Source: an uncultured Prevotellaceae bacterium (GTDB lineage: Bacteria; Bacteroidota; Bacteroidia; Bacteroidales; Bacteroidaceae). From it: a DNA stretch of 14,899 nucleotides. The position numbers and the translations under genes are program-made. The notes beneath the pieces are model-generated. The model was not told where the DNA came from. It worked only from the letters and a program-made list of their open reading frames with translations, and searched no databases. The number at the start of each line of letters is the position of its first letter. Position 1 is the first letter of the stretch. This document shows positions 7,763 to 14,899 of this stretch, piece after piece. The stretch is from contig CAMKMK010000032.1 in NCBI GenBank assembly GCA_946413885.1, forward strand, positions 1 through 14,899. Direction: 5' to 3'.

Positions 7763-7808
7763 TGCACGAAAGGAAGATTTATGGTATAACCTTAAAAAAA
7801 TCACGAAC

Positions 7809-7994
7809 ATGAAATAGAAACTACTCTTCCTGATGCTGCTTCTCTTCTCTTGCTGTGCAGTAGCGCAAACCACTACCAGAAAACCAACTGGCCTTGAAGC
7901 TTCGGAAATAAGACAACGTGTTGAAACCGTCAACACAACGTGTTGTCTTCCCAATTTCAACGTGTCGTGTTTTGCTTCCCAACACAGGAGATAA
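7809..7994 (+). pseudogene. Remnant of a small secreted-protein gene, stop at codon 3
   Basis: From the ATG at 7809 the frame reads M-K-stop-K-L-L-F-L-M-L-L-L-F-S-C-C-A-V-A-Q, a textbook signal peptide except that codon 3 is TAG (7815-7817); one base change from AAG would do this. The frame then runs on for about 40 codons (QTTTRKPTGLEASEIRQRVE and a Cys-rich tail) to the TAA at 7992. The tail overlaps the 22-bp direct repeats, whose period is not a multiple of three, so the original 3' part is probably lost. I do not recognise the parent family. An alternative is that translation starts at an internal codon and a very short peptide is still made, but no good start with a full signal is available. 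Confidence 0.55.
7914..7967. repeat. Three direct repeats at 22-bp spacing
   Basis: CAACGTGTTG at 7914-7923, CAACGTGTTG at 7936-7945 and CAACGTGTCG at 7958-7967: the starts are exactly 22 bases apart. A weaker fourth (CAACAC) begins at 7980, again 22 on. The first spacer also forms the perfect inverted repeat GTGTTGA-aaccg-TCAACAC (7918-7936). The array ends about 100 bases before the efflux-operon promoter. Spacing of two helical turns suits cooperative protein binding on one DNA face. Confidence 0.65.
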
Positions 7995-8069
7995 AGAGAA
8001 TGAAATCGCAAGGAATCCTGACACGGGAGGTCAAAAGGGGAGATTCCAATCAAAATAATGGATAAAAGA

Positions 8070-8101
8070 TTTGGCAGTTTTTCGTCAATTGAGTAAATTT
8101 G
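8070..8101 (+). promoter_or_regulatory. Promoter of the RND efflux operon
   Basis: TTTG (8070-8073), a 20-base spacer, then TAAATTTG (8094-8101): a full match to the Bacteroidota housekeeping promoter pattern. The start site should fall near 8108, giving a short leader of about 20 bases to the ATG at 8129. Confidence 0.75.
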
Positions 8102-8111
8102 CTAACTCAAT
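8088..8111. promoter_or_regulatory. Operator-like inverted repeat over the -7 element
   Basis: ATTGAGT (8088-8094) and ACTCAAT (8105-8111) are perfect 7-bp inverted repeats separated by 10 bases. Their centre lies inside the -7 element, and the right arm covers the expected start site. A bound dimer would block polymerase, as TetR- or MarR-type repressors do for many efflux operons. No regulator gene lies in the window. Confidence 0.5.
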
Positions 8112-8128
8112 AAAGTTAATTCCATGAT

Positions 8129-9268
8129 ATGAAGAGAAGGATATCCATAGAATCTTTGCTTTTGGCAGGTGTTTTGCTTTTGTCAGGAGCTGTTCTGACC
8201 TCGTGCGGTAACAGAAAGAAGAAGGAAACGATGGTGAAGTTTGACACGCAGGTGGTACATGCCGACACGCTGACGTATAAGGTCTATATCCCTGCCTCCC
8301 TGCATGGTGTGCAGGAGGTGGAGGTGTTTCCCCAGGCATCAGGCATTATCCGCAAGTTGAACTTTACCGATGGTGTGAAGGTGAGCAAGGGACAGCCCCT
8401 CGTCATCATCGACCAGACGGAAGCTAAGTTGCAGGTCCAAAACGCACAGGCCAACCTTGCGGCTGCGAAGGCTCAGTTGGAGACTACCCGTTTGCAGTAT
8501 GAGTCGCATCAGCACCTTGCTGAGAAGAAGATAATCAGCTCCTACGTCCTCGAGACGAGCAAGAACGCCTATCATGTGTCGCAGGCTGCCGTAGAACAGG
8601 CCAAGGCTCAGTTGGCTATTGCGAAGACCAATTTGGGCTATTGTATCGTCACCTCGCCCATCACGGGAATCATTAAGGAGAATGGCTTTAAGATCGGCGA
8701 GCGCGTTGACCTCGATGATATGCTTTGTTCCGTGAGCGACAACAGCGAGATACAGGCTTGGTTCTCTTACACGGAGTCGCAACTGATGGAACTGATGGAC
8801 AAATACGATCTGAAGGCTACTGCCGAGGGACTGAAGGACGTTCACGGCAAGGCCATCGGTGAGCGGCTTCCGAAGATGACACTCCAGCTGAAGAATGGCG
8901 CGACGTATGGCCATGAGGGCATTGTGACTGAGATAGGAGGCATTGTTGACAGGGCAACGGGTACAGTCATTGGTAAGGCGACGTTCCTCAATCCTGACGA
9001 TGAGTTGCGTTCAGGTCTCTCGGCCACGCTTGTCATGCCTACCTTGATGGAGAATGTGTTCCGCGTTCCTCAGGCAGCAGCGGTGAGACTTCAGGACCAA
9101 TTGATGTTTTATCGTGTTAAGGAAGACGGAACGGTGGAAGGTGTCATCTGTGACGCCATCACGTCGAACAGCGGTAACCATTATTATGTCAAGAATGGCC
9201 TGAAGGATGGTGACGAGGTGGTGATACGTGGTGCGCACAAGTTGTCGAACGGAATGAAGGTACGATAG
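8129..9268 (+). CDS. RND efflux periplasmic adaptor (membrane fusion protein), lipoprotein
   Basis: 379 residues, typical for AcrA/MexA-type adaptors, which link the inner-membrane pump to the outer-membrane channel as a hexamer. Residues 1-26 form a lipoprotein signal with lipobox LTSC (Cys26). The beta-barrel and lipoyl parts follow (VEVFPQASGIIRKLNFTDGVKVSKGQPLVIID, about 65-95). An alpha-helical hairpin at about 97-168 is rich in Ala, Gln and Lys. The second half of the lipoyl domain is TSPITGIIKENGFKIGERV, then a barrel with GGIVDRATGTVIGKATFLNPDDELRSGLSATL and a short membrane-proximal end (KNGLKDGDEVVIRG). The ATG at 8129 is used because it starts the signal peptide and fits the promoter. 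The pump gene begins 12 bases after the stop. Confidence 0.95.
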   Translation: MKRRISIESLLLAGVLLLSGAVLTSCGNRKKKETMVKFDTQVVHADTLTYKVYIPASLHGVQEVEVFPQASGIIRKLNFTDGVKVSKGQPLVIIDQTEAKLQVQNAQANLAAAKAQLETTRLQYESHQHLAEKKIISSYVLETSKNAYHVSQAAVEQAKAQLAIAKTNLGYCIVTSPITGIIKENGFKIGERVDLDDMLCSVSDNSEIQAWFSYTESQLMELMDKYDLKATAEGLKDVHGKAIGERLPKMTLQLKNGATYGHEGIVTEIGGIVDRATGTVIGKATFLNPDDELRSGLSATLVMPTLMENVFRVPQAAAVRLQDQLMFYRVKEDGTVEGVICDAITSNSGNHYYVKNGLKDGDEVVIRGAHKLSNGMKVR

Positions 9269-9280
9269 AAGGTTAGCGGA

Positions 9281-12200
9281 ATGAAGGAGAATTTCTTTGT
9301 AAAGCATTGGGTGGCAGCCTTTACCATTGCCGTTCTCACCTGTTTGTTGGGAGTGGTGAGCCTCACGTCGCTTTCCGTGGAGCAGTATCCCGACATTGCT
9401 CCGCCTATGGTTACCGTTCAGGCTACCTATAGTGGAGCCGATGCTAACACCGTGATGGAGTCGGTGGTTATGCCTCTTGAGGAGGTCATCAATGGTGTGC
9501 AGGACATGATGTACATGGACGCTTCAGCTTCTTCCAATGGTGAGGGTGAGATAGACATTTATTTTAAGCAAGGCGTTGATGCTGACGAGGCGATGGTCAA
9601 CGTGCAGAATCGTGTGAGCAAGGCATCAGGTGTGTTGCCTGAGGCAGTCATCAGGGATGGCGTCACCATCGAGAAGAATGTCAATGCTACCTTGCTTATC
9701 ATGAGTCTTGAGAGTACCGATGGCAAGTTCGACCAGTCTTTCATCTCGAACTATCTTGACATCAATGTCATGCCCTCTATCAGTCGCATCCCTGGGGTGG
9801 GTCGCACCAGTATCATGGGTGAGCTCTACGGCGTGCGCATCTGGCTCAAGCCCGACCTGATGGGCATCTATGGCGTTACTCCTGAAGAAGTCATCGCGTG
9901 CATCAATGAGCAGAACTTCGTGGCTCCTGTGGGACGTCTTGAGAGCACCAACGACAAGATAGACATAGAGTTCAACGGTCTGCTCGATGATATCGGGCAG
10001 TTTGAGAATATCATCATTCGTGCCTCAGAAAAGGGTGAGGTGCTGCGTCTGCACGATCTGGCTGATGTGGAACTGGGCGCAAGAGCCTATGATTTCCGCA
10101 CCAATATCAGTGGCAACCCTGGTGTGATGTTCTATGTCAAGCAGGCTCCTGGTGCCAATGCTACACAGGTCAACGCAAACATCCGTGAGGTGCTCGATGA
10201 GATCTCTGGTCGTCTGCCAGCCGGACTGGAGTTCAAACTTCTCGAGACTTCTGACGACTTCCTGTATGCCTCTATGTACAATGTTGTAGAGACGCTGATT
10301 ATAGCCATCATCCTTGTGGTGCTGGTGGTCTATTTTTTCCTACAGGACGTACGGGCAACCATCATACCCTCCATCTCCATTATCGTTTCGCTGATAGGTA
10401 CCTTTGCTATCGTGAAGTTGGCAGGGTTCTCTCTCAACCTGCTCACGCTATTTGCTTTAGTGTTGGCCATAGGTACCGTTGTCGATGATGCCATTGTGGT
10501 GGTCGAGGCGGTGATAACGAAACTTGAAAAAGTTCCTCTCTTATCCTCTGATGGGGGAAAGGATCACCCCATCCCTTCAGGGACAGGTCGTGAGAGGACT
10601 AAACAGGCTATCAGTGAGGCACTTGGTGAAGTTACGGCAGCATGTATCTCCACCACACTGGTCTTCATGGCCGTCTTCATCCCCGTGACGTTCATGTCAG
10701 GCACCGCAGGTACGTTTTTCAAACAGTTTGGCATCACGATGGCCTCGGCTGTGGGATTGTCGGCTGTGTCTGCCCTCACGCTATGTCCCATCCTGTGCCT
10801 GCTTATGCTGAAGCCGGCAAACAATGAGGCTACGGAGGGCACCCGCAAGACATTCAGCCATTATGTCCGCATGGTTTATGAGACGTCCTACAATGCCTTG
10901 TTGGGGAAATACATGAAGGCAGTACAGCGCTTCATCCATCATTCCCGCATGGCATGGGCGATCCTGCTTTTGGCCTGTGTGGCACTTTTCCTTTTGATAA
11001 GTTACTCGAAAGATGAATTGGTGCCGCAGGAGGATCAGGGTTTCCTGCTTGTCAATGTGGCGCTGAAGCCTGGCACCTTTCTCAACAGGACAGAAGCTAC
11101 CACCGTTCAGTTAGAGGAATACATCCTGACGCTAGATGAGGTGGAGGAGGTGGGAGCTCTGACGGGTTATTCCATGATGAAGGATGTCACCAGCCCCAAT
11201 TATGCCACCCTCATGGTACGGTTGAAGAACTGGAAGGAACGTCCGTTCTATAGCATCTTCGACGTTCAGAAGAGTATTGCTGAATGGGCTCGTGTCAATT
11301 TGCCTCAGGCCGACATCGAGGCATTCCAGATGCCCCAGATACCAGGTTATGGTAATGGTTCCGACATCGACGTGAATATCCAGGACCGTTCGCGAAGTGC
11401 TGACAAGAAAACTTTTGTGGCCATGAATGAGGAGTTTGTGCGAATGCTCAACGAGCGGCCTGAGATAGACTTTGCCACCTCGTCCTATTCGACCAACTAT
11501 CCCAAATACAAGCTTGATGTCGATGAGATAGCCTGCAAGCGTATGGGCGTTTCGCCAGCTTCGGTAGTCAATACGATTGGCACCTTTCTGGCAGGTTCCT
11601 ACATCGGTTCCTACGTGCAGTACAGCAATATTTATCGAGTGATGGTCCAGGCAGGGAAAGAGTATCGCATGTCTGAGCATGTACTCAACAATATCTTCGT
11701 TCCCGTTCAGGGAAAGATGGTTCCTGCCTCTGAGTTTGTAACCCTGACACCCAGTATGGGGTCGGCAATGGAGCACCACTTCAACCTTTTCCCCAGCTAT
11801 CCCGTATCTGCGATGCCTGCTGAGGGATATACTGCTGCAAACGTGTATAAAGCCATTCATGAGGTGGCCGACGAGGTGTTCCCGGAGAATGTGGGATATG
11901 AGTTTGCCGGAATGGCTCGTGAGGAGGTGGATAATGCCAACTCCAATGAGTCACTACTCATCTATTCCATCTGCTTGCTTATCATTTATCTCATCATGGC
12001 TTGCCTTTACGACTCATTGCTTATACCGTTTGCCGTCATGCTTTCCATCCCGTTCGGACTGCTGGGTGCCTACCTTGCCGTCAAGCCCTTGGAACTAATG
12101 GGTGTGGGTGCCAATATCTATGTGCAAACGGGATTGATCATGATTATTGGCCTTATTGCCAAAACCGCCATCCTCATTACTGAGTTTGCCGTGCAGAAAT

Positions 12201-13819
12201 ATCGTGAGGGGATGTCCATCACTGAGGCTGCACTCGGAGCATGCCGTGACCGTCTGCGTCCCATCATGATGACAGTTTTCTCCATGATTATGGGTATGGT
12301 GCCGCTGGCTCTCGGAAATGGTGCCGGTGCCGTAGGCAACAAGTCGTTGGCCCTCACCGTTATTGGCGGTATGATTATTGGCACCATCGCCTTGCTTTTC
12401 ATCACCCCGGCTTTCTATATCATCTTCCAGAAGATAAGCGAGCGTTTATCTCCTGTCAATACCGTTGCTAAGGCGGCGCCGGTCATCGTCTGTGTCATGC
12501 TGCTCTCCAGTTGTTCACTCTATAAGGAGTACGACAACACAAAGGTACAAGTACCAGAACAGGTGATGGGCGATAACGTGCAATCTGGAGATACCACTTC
12601 GATAGGGGCTGTACCGTGGCGTGAGATGTTCACCGACCCGTTGTTGCAACAACTCATCGAGCGTGCCATAGCTAACAATACGGATGTGAAGGCAGCCCAG
12701 CTCACCATTGAGCAGGCACAAAACGATCTGGCCTCACTACGTATGGGCGACCTCCCCACGCTGTCTTTCCAGCCCACAGGCTCGCTTTCGCATTTCAATC
12801 ACGTCAGTTCGCGCATCTACGAGGTTCCCGTCGTAGCTAACTGGCAATTGAACATTTTCGGTCAGAACACCACGCTGAAACGACAGAAGCGCGCCCAGAT
12901 GACCATGTATGAGGATTATAGGCAGGCCGTCATCTCCAGCCTTGCTGCCAATGTCGCCAATACCTATTACACCCTCGTGATGTATGATCAGAAACTTCAA
13001 ATCCTCGAAGAGACAAAGACGGTGTGGGAACAATCGTTGGAATCGATACGCACCCTCTATGAGGCAGGATTGTATATGAGTCCGGCAGTTTACCAGATGG
13101 AAGCCTCCTTAGCCAGCGTGCAGGCAGGCATTACTGAGATGAAAGAGCAAATCCTCACCGTTGAAGCATCGCTTTGTCTGTTGCTTTCTGAGGCTCCCCA
13201 CCATATTGAACGCTCGACACAGGTTTCTTTCAGTATGCCTCGTCAACTCAGCGTTGGTGTTCCCCTCAGACTTCTCTCGTCGCGTCCCGATGTAAGGCAA
13301 GCCGCGCGTAACATGGAAGTGGCCTATTATGGTATCCAGCAAGCCCGACAGGCATTCTATCCTGACATTGTCATCTCTGCCGGATTAGGATGGAGCAATG
13401 GCCTCGAAGGAATGGTTAATCCTGGGAAGATGCTTGCTGAAGCAGTAGCATCACTCACGCAGCCCTTGTTTGCCCAAGGCAAGCTACGTGCGAAATATAA
13501 GAATGCCAAGCTCGATCAGGAGAAGGCACAGTTGCAGTTCACGCAGACGTTGCTAAATGCAGGAAATGAAGTCTATCGCTATTTGCACACCTGTTACAGT
13601 TCGAAAGAGAAAGAGCAGTATCTTCATACGATGGTTACAGCCCTGCATGAGGCTTATCTCGCCACCAATGAGTTGATGATGCACGGCACCAATACCTACC
13701 TGGAAGTCCTCAAGGCACAGGAAGACTTGCTTTCCACCCAGCTCAGCGAGGTCGAGAACCGCTACAAAGGTATTCAGGCCTTCATCAATCTCTATACTGC
13801 TTTAGGCGGGTACTTGTAG
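9281..13819 (+). CDS. Fused RND efflux pump and outer-membrane factor (HAE1 permease + OprM/NodT-type lipoprotein)
   Basis: One uninterrupted frame of 1512 residues. Residues 1 to about 1055 are a full AcrB/MexB-type proton-driven pump: an N-terminal helix then LSVEQYPDIAPPMV, the TM4 pair Asp402-Asp403 in GTVVDDAIVVVEA, Lys961 in IAKTAILITEF of TM10, and the final membrane segment FITPAFYIIFQ. Residues 1062-1078 form a lipoprotein signal with lipobox LSSC (Cys1078). Residues 1079-1512 are a complete outer-membrane factor: PWREMFTDPLLQQLIERAIANNTD, helical repeats, SSRPDVRQAARNMEVAYYGIQQAR, and LYTALGGYL at the end. There is no in-frame ATG, GTG or TTG that could start the second half with its whole signal. 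About 18 extra residues sit after TM4 (about 418-436). Normally these are two genes. Pump and channel are both trimers, so a 1:1 fusion suits the complex. Substrate unknown. Confidence 0.93.
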   Translation: MKENFFVKHWVAAFTIAVLTCLLGVVSLTSLSVEQYPDIAPPMVTVQATYSGADANTVMESVVMPLEEVINGVQDMMYMDASASSNGEGEIDIYFKQGVDADEAMVNVQNRVSKASGVLPEAVIRDGVTIEKNVNATLLIMSLESTDGKFDQSFISNYLDINVMPSISRIPGVGRTSIMGELYGVRIWLKPDLMGIYGVTPEEVIACINEQNFVAPVGRLESTNDKIDIEFNGLLDDIGQFENIIIRASEKGEVLRLHDLADVELGARAYDFRTNISGNPGVMFYVKQAPGANATQVNANIREVLDEISGRLPAGLEFKLLETSDDFLYASMYNVVETLIIAIILVVLVVYFFLQDVRATIIPSISIIVSLIGTFAIVKLAGFSLNLLTLFALVLAIGTVVDDAIVVVEAVITKLEKVPLLSSDGGKDHPIPSGTGRERTKQAISEALGEVTAACISTTLVFMAVFIPVTFMSGTAGTFFKQFGITMASAVGLSAVSALTLCPILCLLMLKPANNEATEGTRKTFSHYVRMVYETSYNALLGKYMKAVQRFIHHSRMAWAILLLACVALFLLISYSKDELVPQEDQGFLLVNVALKPGTFLNRTEATTVQLEEYILTLDEVEEVGALTGYSMMKDVTSPNYATLMVRLKNWKERPFYSIFDVQKSIAEWARVNLPQADIEAFQMPQIPGYGNGSDIDVNIQDRSRSADKKTFVAMNEEFVRMLNERPEIDFATSSYSTNYPKYKLDVDEIACKRMGVSPASVVNTIGTFLAGSYIGSYVQYSNIYRVMVQAGKEYRMSEHVLNNIFVPVQGKMVPASEFVTLTPSMGSAMEHHFNLFPSYPVSAMPAEGYTAANVYKAIHEVADEVFPENVGYEFAGMAREEVDNANSNESLLIYSICLLIIYLIMACLYDSLLIPFAVMLSIPFGLLGAYLAVKPLELMGVGANIYVQTGLIMIIGLIAKTAILITEFAVQKYREGMSITEAALGACRDRLRPIMMTVFSMIMGMVPLALGNGAGAVGNKSLALTVIGGMIIGTIALLFITPAFYIIFQKISERLSPVNTVAKAAPVIVCVMLLSSCSLYKEYDNTKVQVPEQVMGDNVQSGDTTSIGAVPWREMFTDPLLQQLIERAIANNTDVKAAQLTIEQAQNDLASLRMGDLPTLSFQPTGSLSHFNHVSSRIYEVPVVANWQLNIFGQNTTLKRQKRAQMTMYEDYRQAVISSLAANVANTYYTLVMYDQKLQILEETKTVWEQSLESIRTLYEAGLYMSPAVYQMEASLASVQAGITEMKEQILTVEASLCLLLSEAPHHIERSTQVSFSMPRQLSVGVPLRLLSSRPDVRQAARNMEVAYYGIQQARQAFYPDIVISAGLGWSNGLEGMVNPGKMLAEAVASLTQPLFAQGKLRAKYKNAKLDQEKAQLQFTQTLLNAGNEVYRYLHTCYSSKEKEQYLHTMVTALHEAYLATNELMMHGTNTYLEVLKAQEDLLSTQLSEVENRYKGIQAFINLYTALGGYL
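12464..12514 (+). other. Internal lipoprotein signal peptide / lipobox at the pump-channel junction
   Basis: Codons 1062-1078 of the fusion read VAKAAPVIVCVMLLSSC. Basic residues just before (K1051, R1055, K1064), a short hydrophobic core and a Cys in the lipobox LSSC match a type II signal peptide. RND pumps end in the cytoplasm after TM12, so this segment would re-enter the membrane as a thirteenth helix and deliver the channel domain to the periplasm. Cutting before Cys1078 by signal peptidase II would release a normal-sized 435-residue lipoprotein. The cleavage is inferred. Confidence 0.65.
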
Positions 13820-13826
13820 ATATCTG

Positions 13827-13903
13827 CAAATTCATTTGGGCGAAGCCGGAATCAGTTGCCACTTCCGCTCGATAATGAAAACAAGTTTTGAATTTGTCTT
13901 TTT
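13827..13903 (+). terminator. Weak terminator-like structure after the efflux operon
   Basis: CAAATTC (13827-13833) and GAATTTG (13890-13896) are perfect 7-bp inverted repeats, and TCTTTTT follows the second. The 56-base loop holds a smaller GGAA/TTCC pairing. The outer stem is AT-rich and the loop long, so this is only a possible end of the operon. I see no good TTTG/TAnnTTTG promoter for the next gene in the 103-base gap, which leaves read-through into it possible. Confidence 0.25.
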
Positions 13904-13922
13904 ACCATAAAACAACTAATTC

Positions 13923-14899
13923 ATGAAGGAGAATTTTTTTCTGGGTTGTATCTTGCTCGCAGCCTTTATGGTCGGATGCCAGCAGAATGAGGGAGTAGAT
14001 AAGGAGTTGCTAAAGCGTCGCTCACCCATTGAGGAGCCCTATGAGTATGTTTCTGGAGGCTCGATGACCGGGAAGATTGTGCCAGACTCGCCCGATCCGC
14101 TGGTGAGTTATGTGTGGGATCATCCGAAGGCCAGCGATCATTATCAGATTTTCGTGATGCTTCCCAAATCGGCCGAGGTTATGGAGAATGAGGAAAGCTT
14201 TGCTGGGCTGGAAAGTGTCAGGAGGGAGAAGTGCGACATTCGTGTCAGCGGAACGGGTACCATCCGTTTGGATTTCGGCACGGAACTGCCAGCCTGGATA
14301 GAGATTGACAGCCCTGACCTGACGGGAGAAGTAGAGTTGGGATGTAGCGAGCACAAGGACTTCTCGATGTTCAGAAAGATGGCAAAGCCCGCGCAATACG
14401 GGACGACCTATCGGATGGAATTGAACAAGGAGTTTTACGAGGGTGTGCGCTATGGGTTCATACGCGTGAACAGCTTTGATCAGCCATTTACCATCACTTC
14501 GGTTCGTGCCGTTTGTCAGGTAAAACCTGTCAACTATACGAGCAGTTTCGATTGCGACAACACCTTGATAAACAAGATTTGGTACACAGGAGCCTGGGAC
14601 GTGAAGGCTAATCTGCGTGAGGATAGCTTCGGAGCCATCATGTTCGATCGTGGGGACCGCTTCTCTTGGACGGGTGATGCCTATACGGCTCAGGCAGCTG
14701 CCTTGACGGCTTTCTCCTGCTACGACGAGGTCTTCAAGAACCTGCATTGGACCGATACACATCCCAACGGCATCGAGACGTATGAGTTGTATTGGGTGGA
14801 GAGCCTTATAGACTATTTTATGTACTCAGGCGACAAGACGGGGTTCCTGAGTTTGCTGCCAAGAGCTGAGGAACGCTTGGAACATGCCTGGCAAATCTT
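13923..14899 (+). CDS. GH78 alpha-L-rhamnosidase-like lipoprotein, 3'-truncated by the window edge
   Basis: 325 codons are visible and the frame is open at the last base. Residues 1-19 are a lipoprotein signal with lipobox MVGC (Cys19). A beta-sandwich region includes GTGTIRLDFGTELPAWIEID (about 110-129) and VELGCSE (137-143), like the domain that precedes the GH78 catalytic barrel. CDNTLINKIWYTGAWDVKANL (211-231) and DRGDRFSWTGDAYTAQAA (242-259) match the start of the six-hairpin (alpha/alpha)6 domain, whose usual signature is RDRxxWxGD. GH78 enzymes remove terminal alpha-L-rhamnose from plant and bacterial glycans. The extra Gly in RGDR and the short N-terminal part make this an atypical member. 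It lies 103 bases after the efflux operon; a functional link is not evident. Confidence 0.75.
   Translation, partial: MKENFFLGCILLAAFMVGCQQNEGVDKELLKRRSPIEEPYEYVSGGSMTGKIVPDSPDPLVSYVWDHPKASDHYQIFVMLPKSAEVMENEESFAGLESVRREKCDIRVSGTGTIRLDFGTELPAWIEIDSPDLTGEVELGCSEHKDFSMFRKMAKPAQYGTTYRMELNKEFYEGVRYGFIRVNSFDQPFTITSVRAVCQVKPVNYTSSFDCDNTLINKIWYTGAWDVKANLREDSFGAIMFDRGDRFSWTGDAYTAQAAALTAFSCYDEVFKNLHWTDTHPNGIETYELYWVESLIDYFMYSGDKTGFLSLLPRAEERLEHAWQI

Noticed and set aside
7914..7985. CRISPR array
   Set aside because: Repeat core is only 10 bp with 12-bp gaps, three to four copies, and no cas genes in the window.
9281..9298. Shared start sequence of the pump and GH78 genes (both begin MKENFF)
   Set aside because: About 14 bases of identity at a start codon with no extension on either side. 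Most likely chance, not a duplication.

Overview
The window reads as chromosomal DNA from a member of the Bacteroidales, most likely a gut or rumen Prevotellaceae. Three things point there: a DUF4301 protein, a family I know only from Bacteroidota; promoter sequences of the Bacteroidota type (TTTG, about 20 bases, TAnnTTTG); and several secreted or lipoprotein glycoside hydrolases. Genus is an inference; no rRNA or tRNA is present.

Left part (3-4523, plus strand): the C-terminal two thirds of a DUF4301 protein, formate-tetrahydrofolate ligase (fhs), a LOG-family nucleotide phosphoribohydrolase, and a secreted TIM-barrel protein that looks like a glycoside hydrolase. The last three genes are tightly packed (9-base gap, then a 4-base ATGA overlap). 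A GH3 beta-glucosidase-type lipoprotein (4520-6784, minus strand) converges on them, and the two stop codons overlap.

Middle part (6785-8128): 1.3 kb between divergent genes with no intact gene but many ordered sequence elements. In order these are an 8-unit 9-bp degenerate tandem repeat, a 24-bp palindrome, a terminator-like hairpin flanked by two CCACGTGG palindromes, a 29-bp hairpin, a 138-bp imperfect inverted repeat with perfect 17-bp ends and an AT-repeat core, a promoter leading into a dead signal-peptide gene (stop at codon 3), three direct repeats at exactly 22-bp spacing, and a near-ideal promoter for the efflux operon overlapped by a 24-bp inverted repeat that looks like an operator.

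Right part (8129-13819, plus strand): an RND efflux operon of two genes instead of the usual three. A lipoprotein periplasmic adaptor is followed by one 1512-residue reading frame that joins a complete RND pump to a complete TolC/OprM-type outer-membrane factor. The join carries a lipoprotein signal peptide with a lipobox (LSSC, Cys1078), so the product may be a polyprotein cut by signal peptidase II. This fusion is the most interesting feature of the window. The window ends in the first 325 codons of a GH78 alpha-L-rhamnosidase-like lipoprotein (13923 to the end).

As a whole, the region combines one-carbon and nucleotide housekeeping genes, glycan-degrading enzymes (GH3, GH78-like, an unclassified barrel) and a drug or toxic-compound export pump. 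I see no SusC/SusD pair, no regulator gene, no CRISPR array, no transposase and no complete RNA gene.
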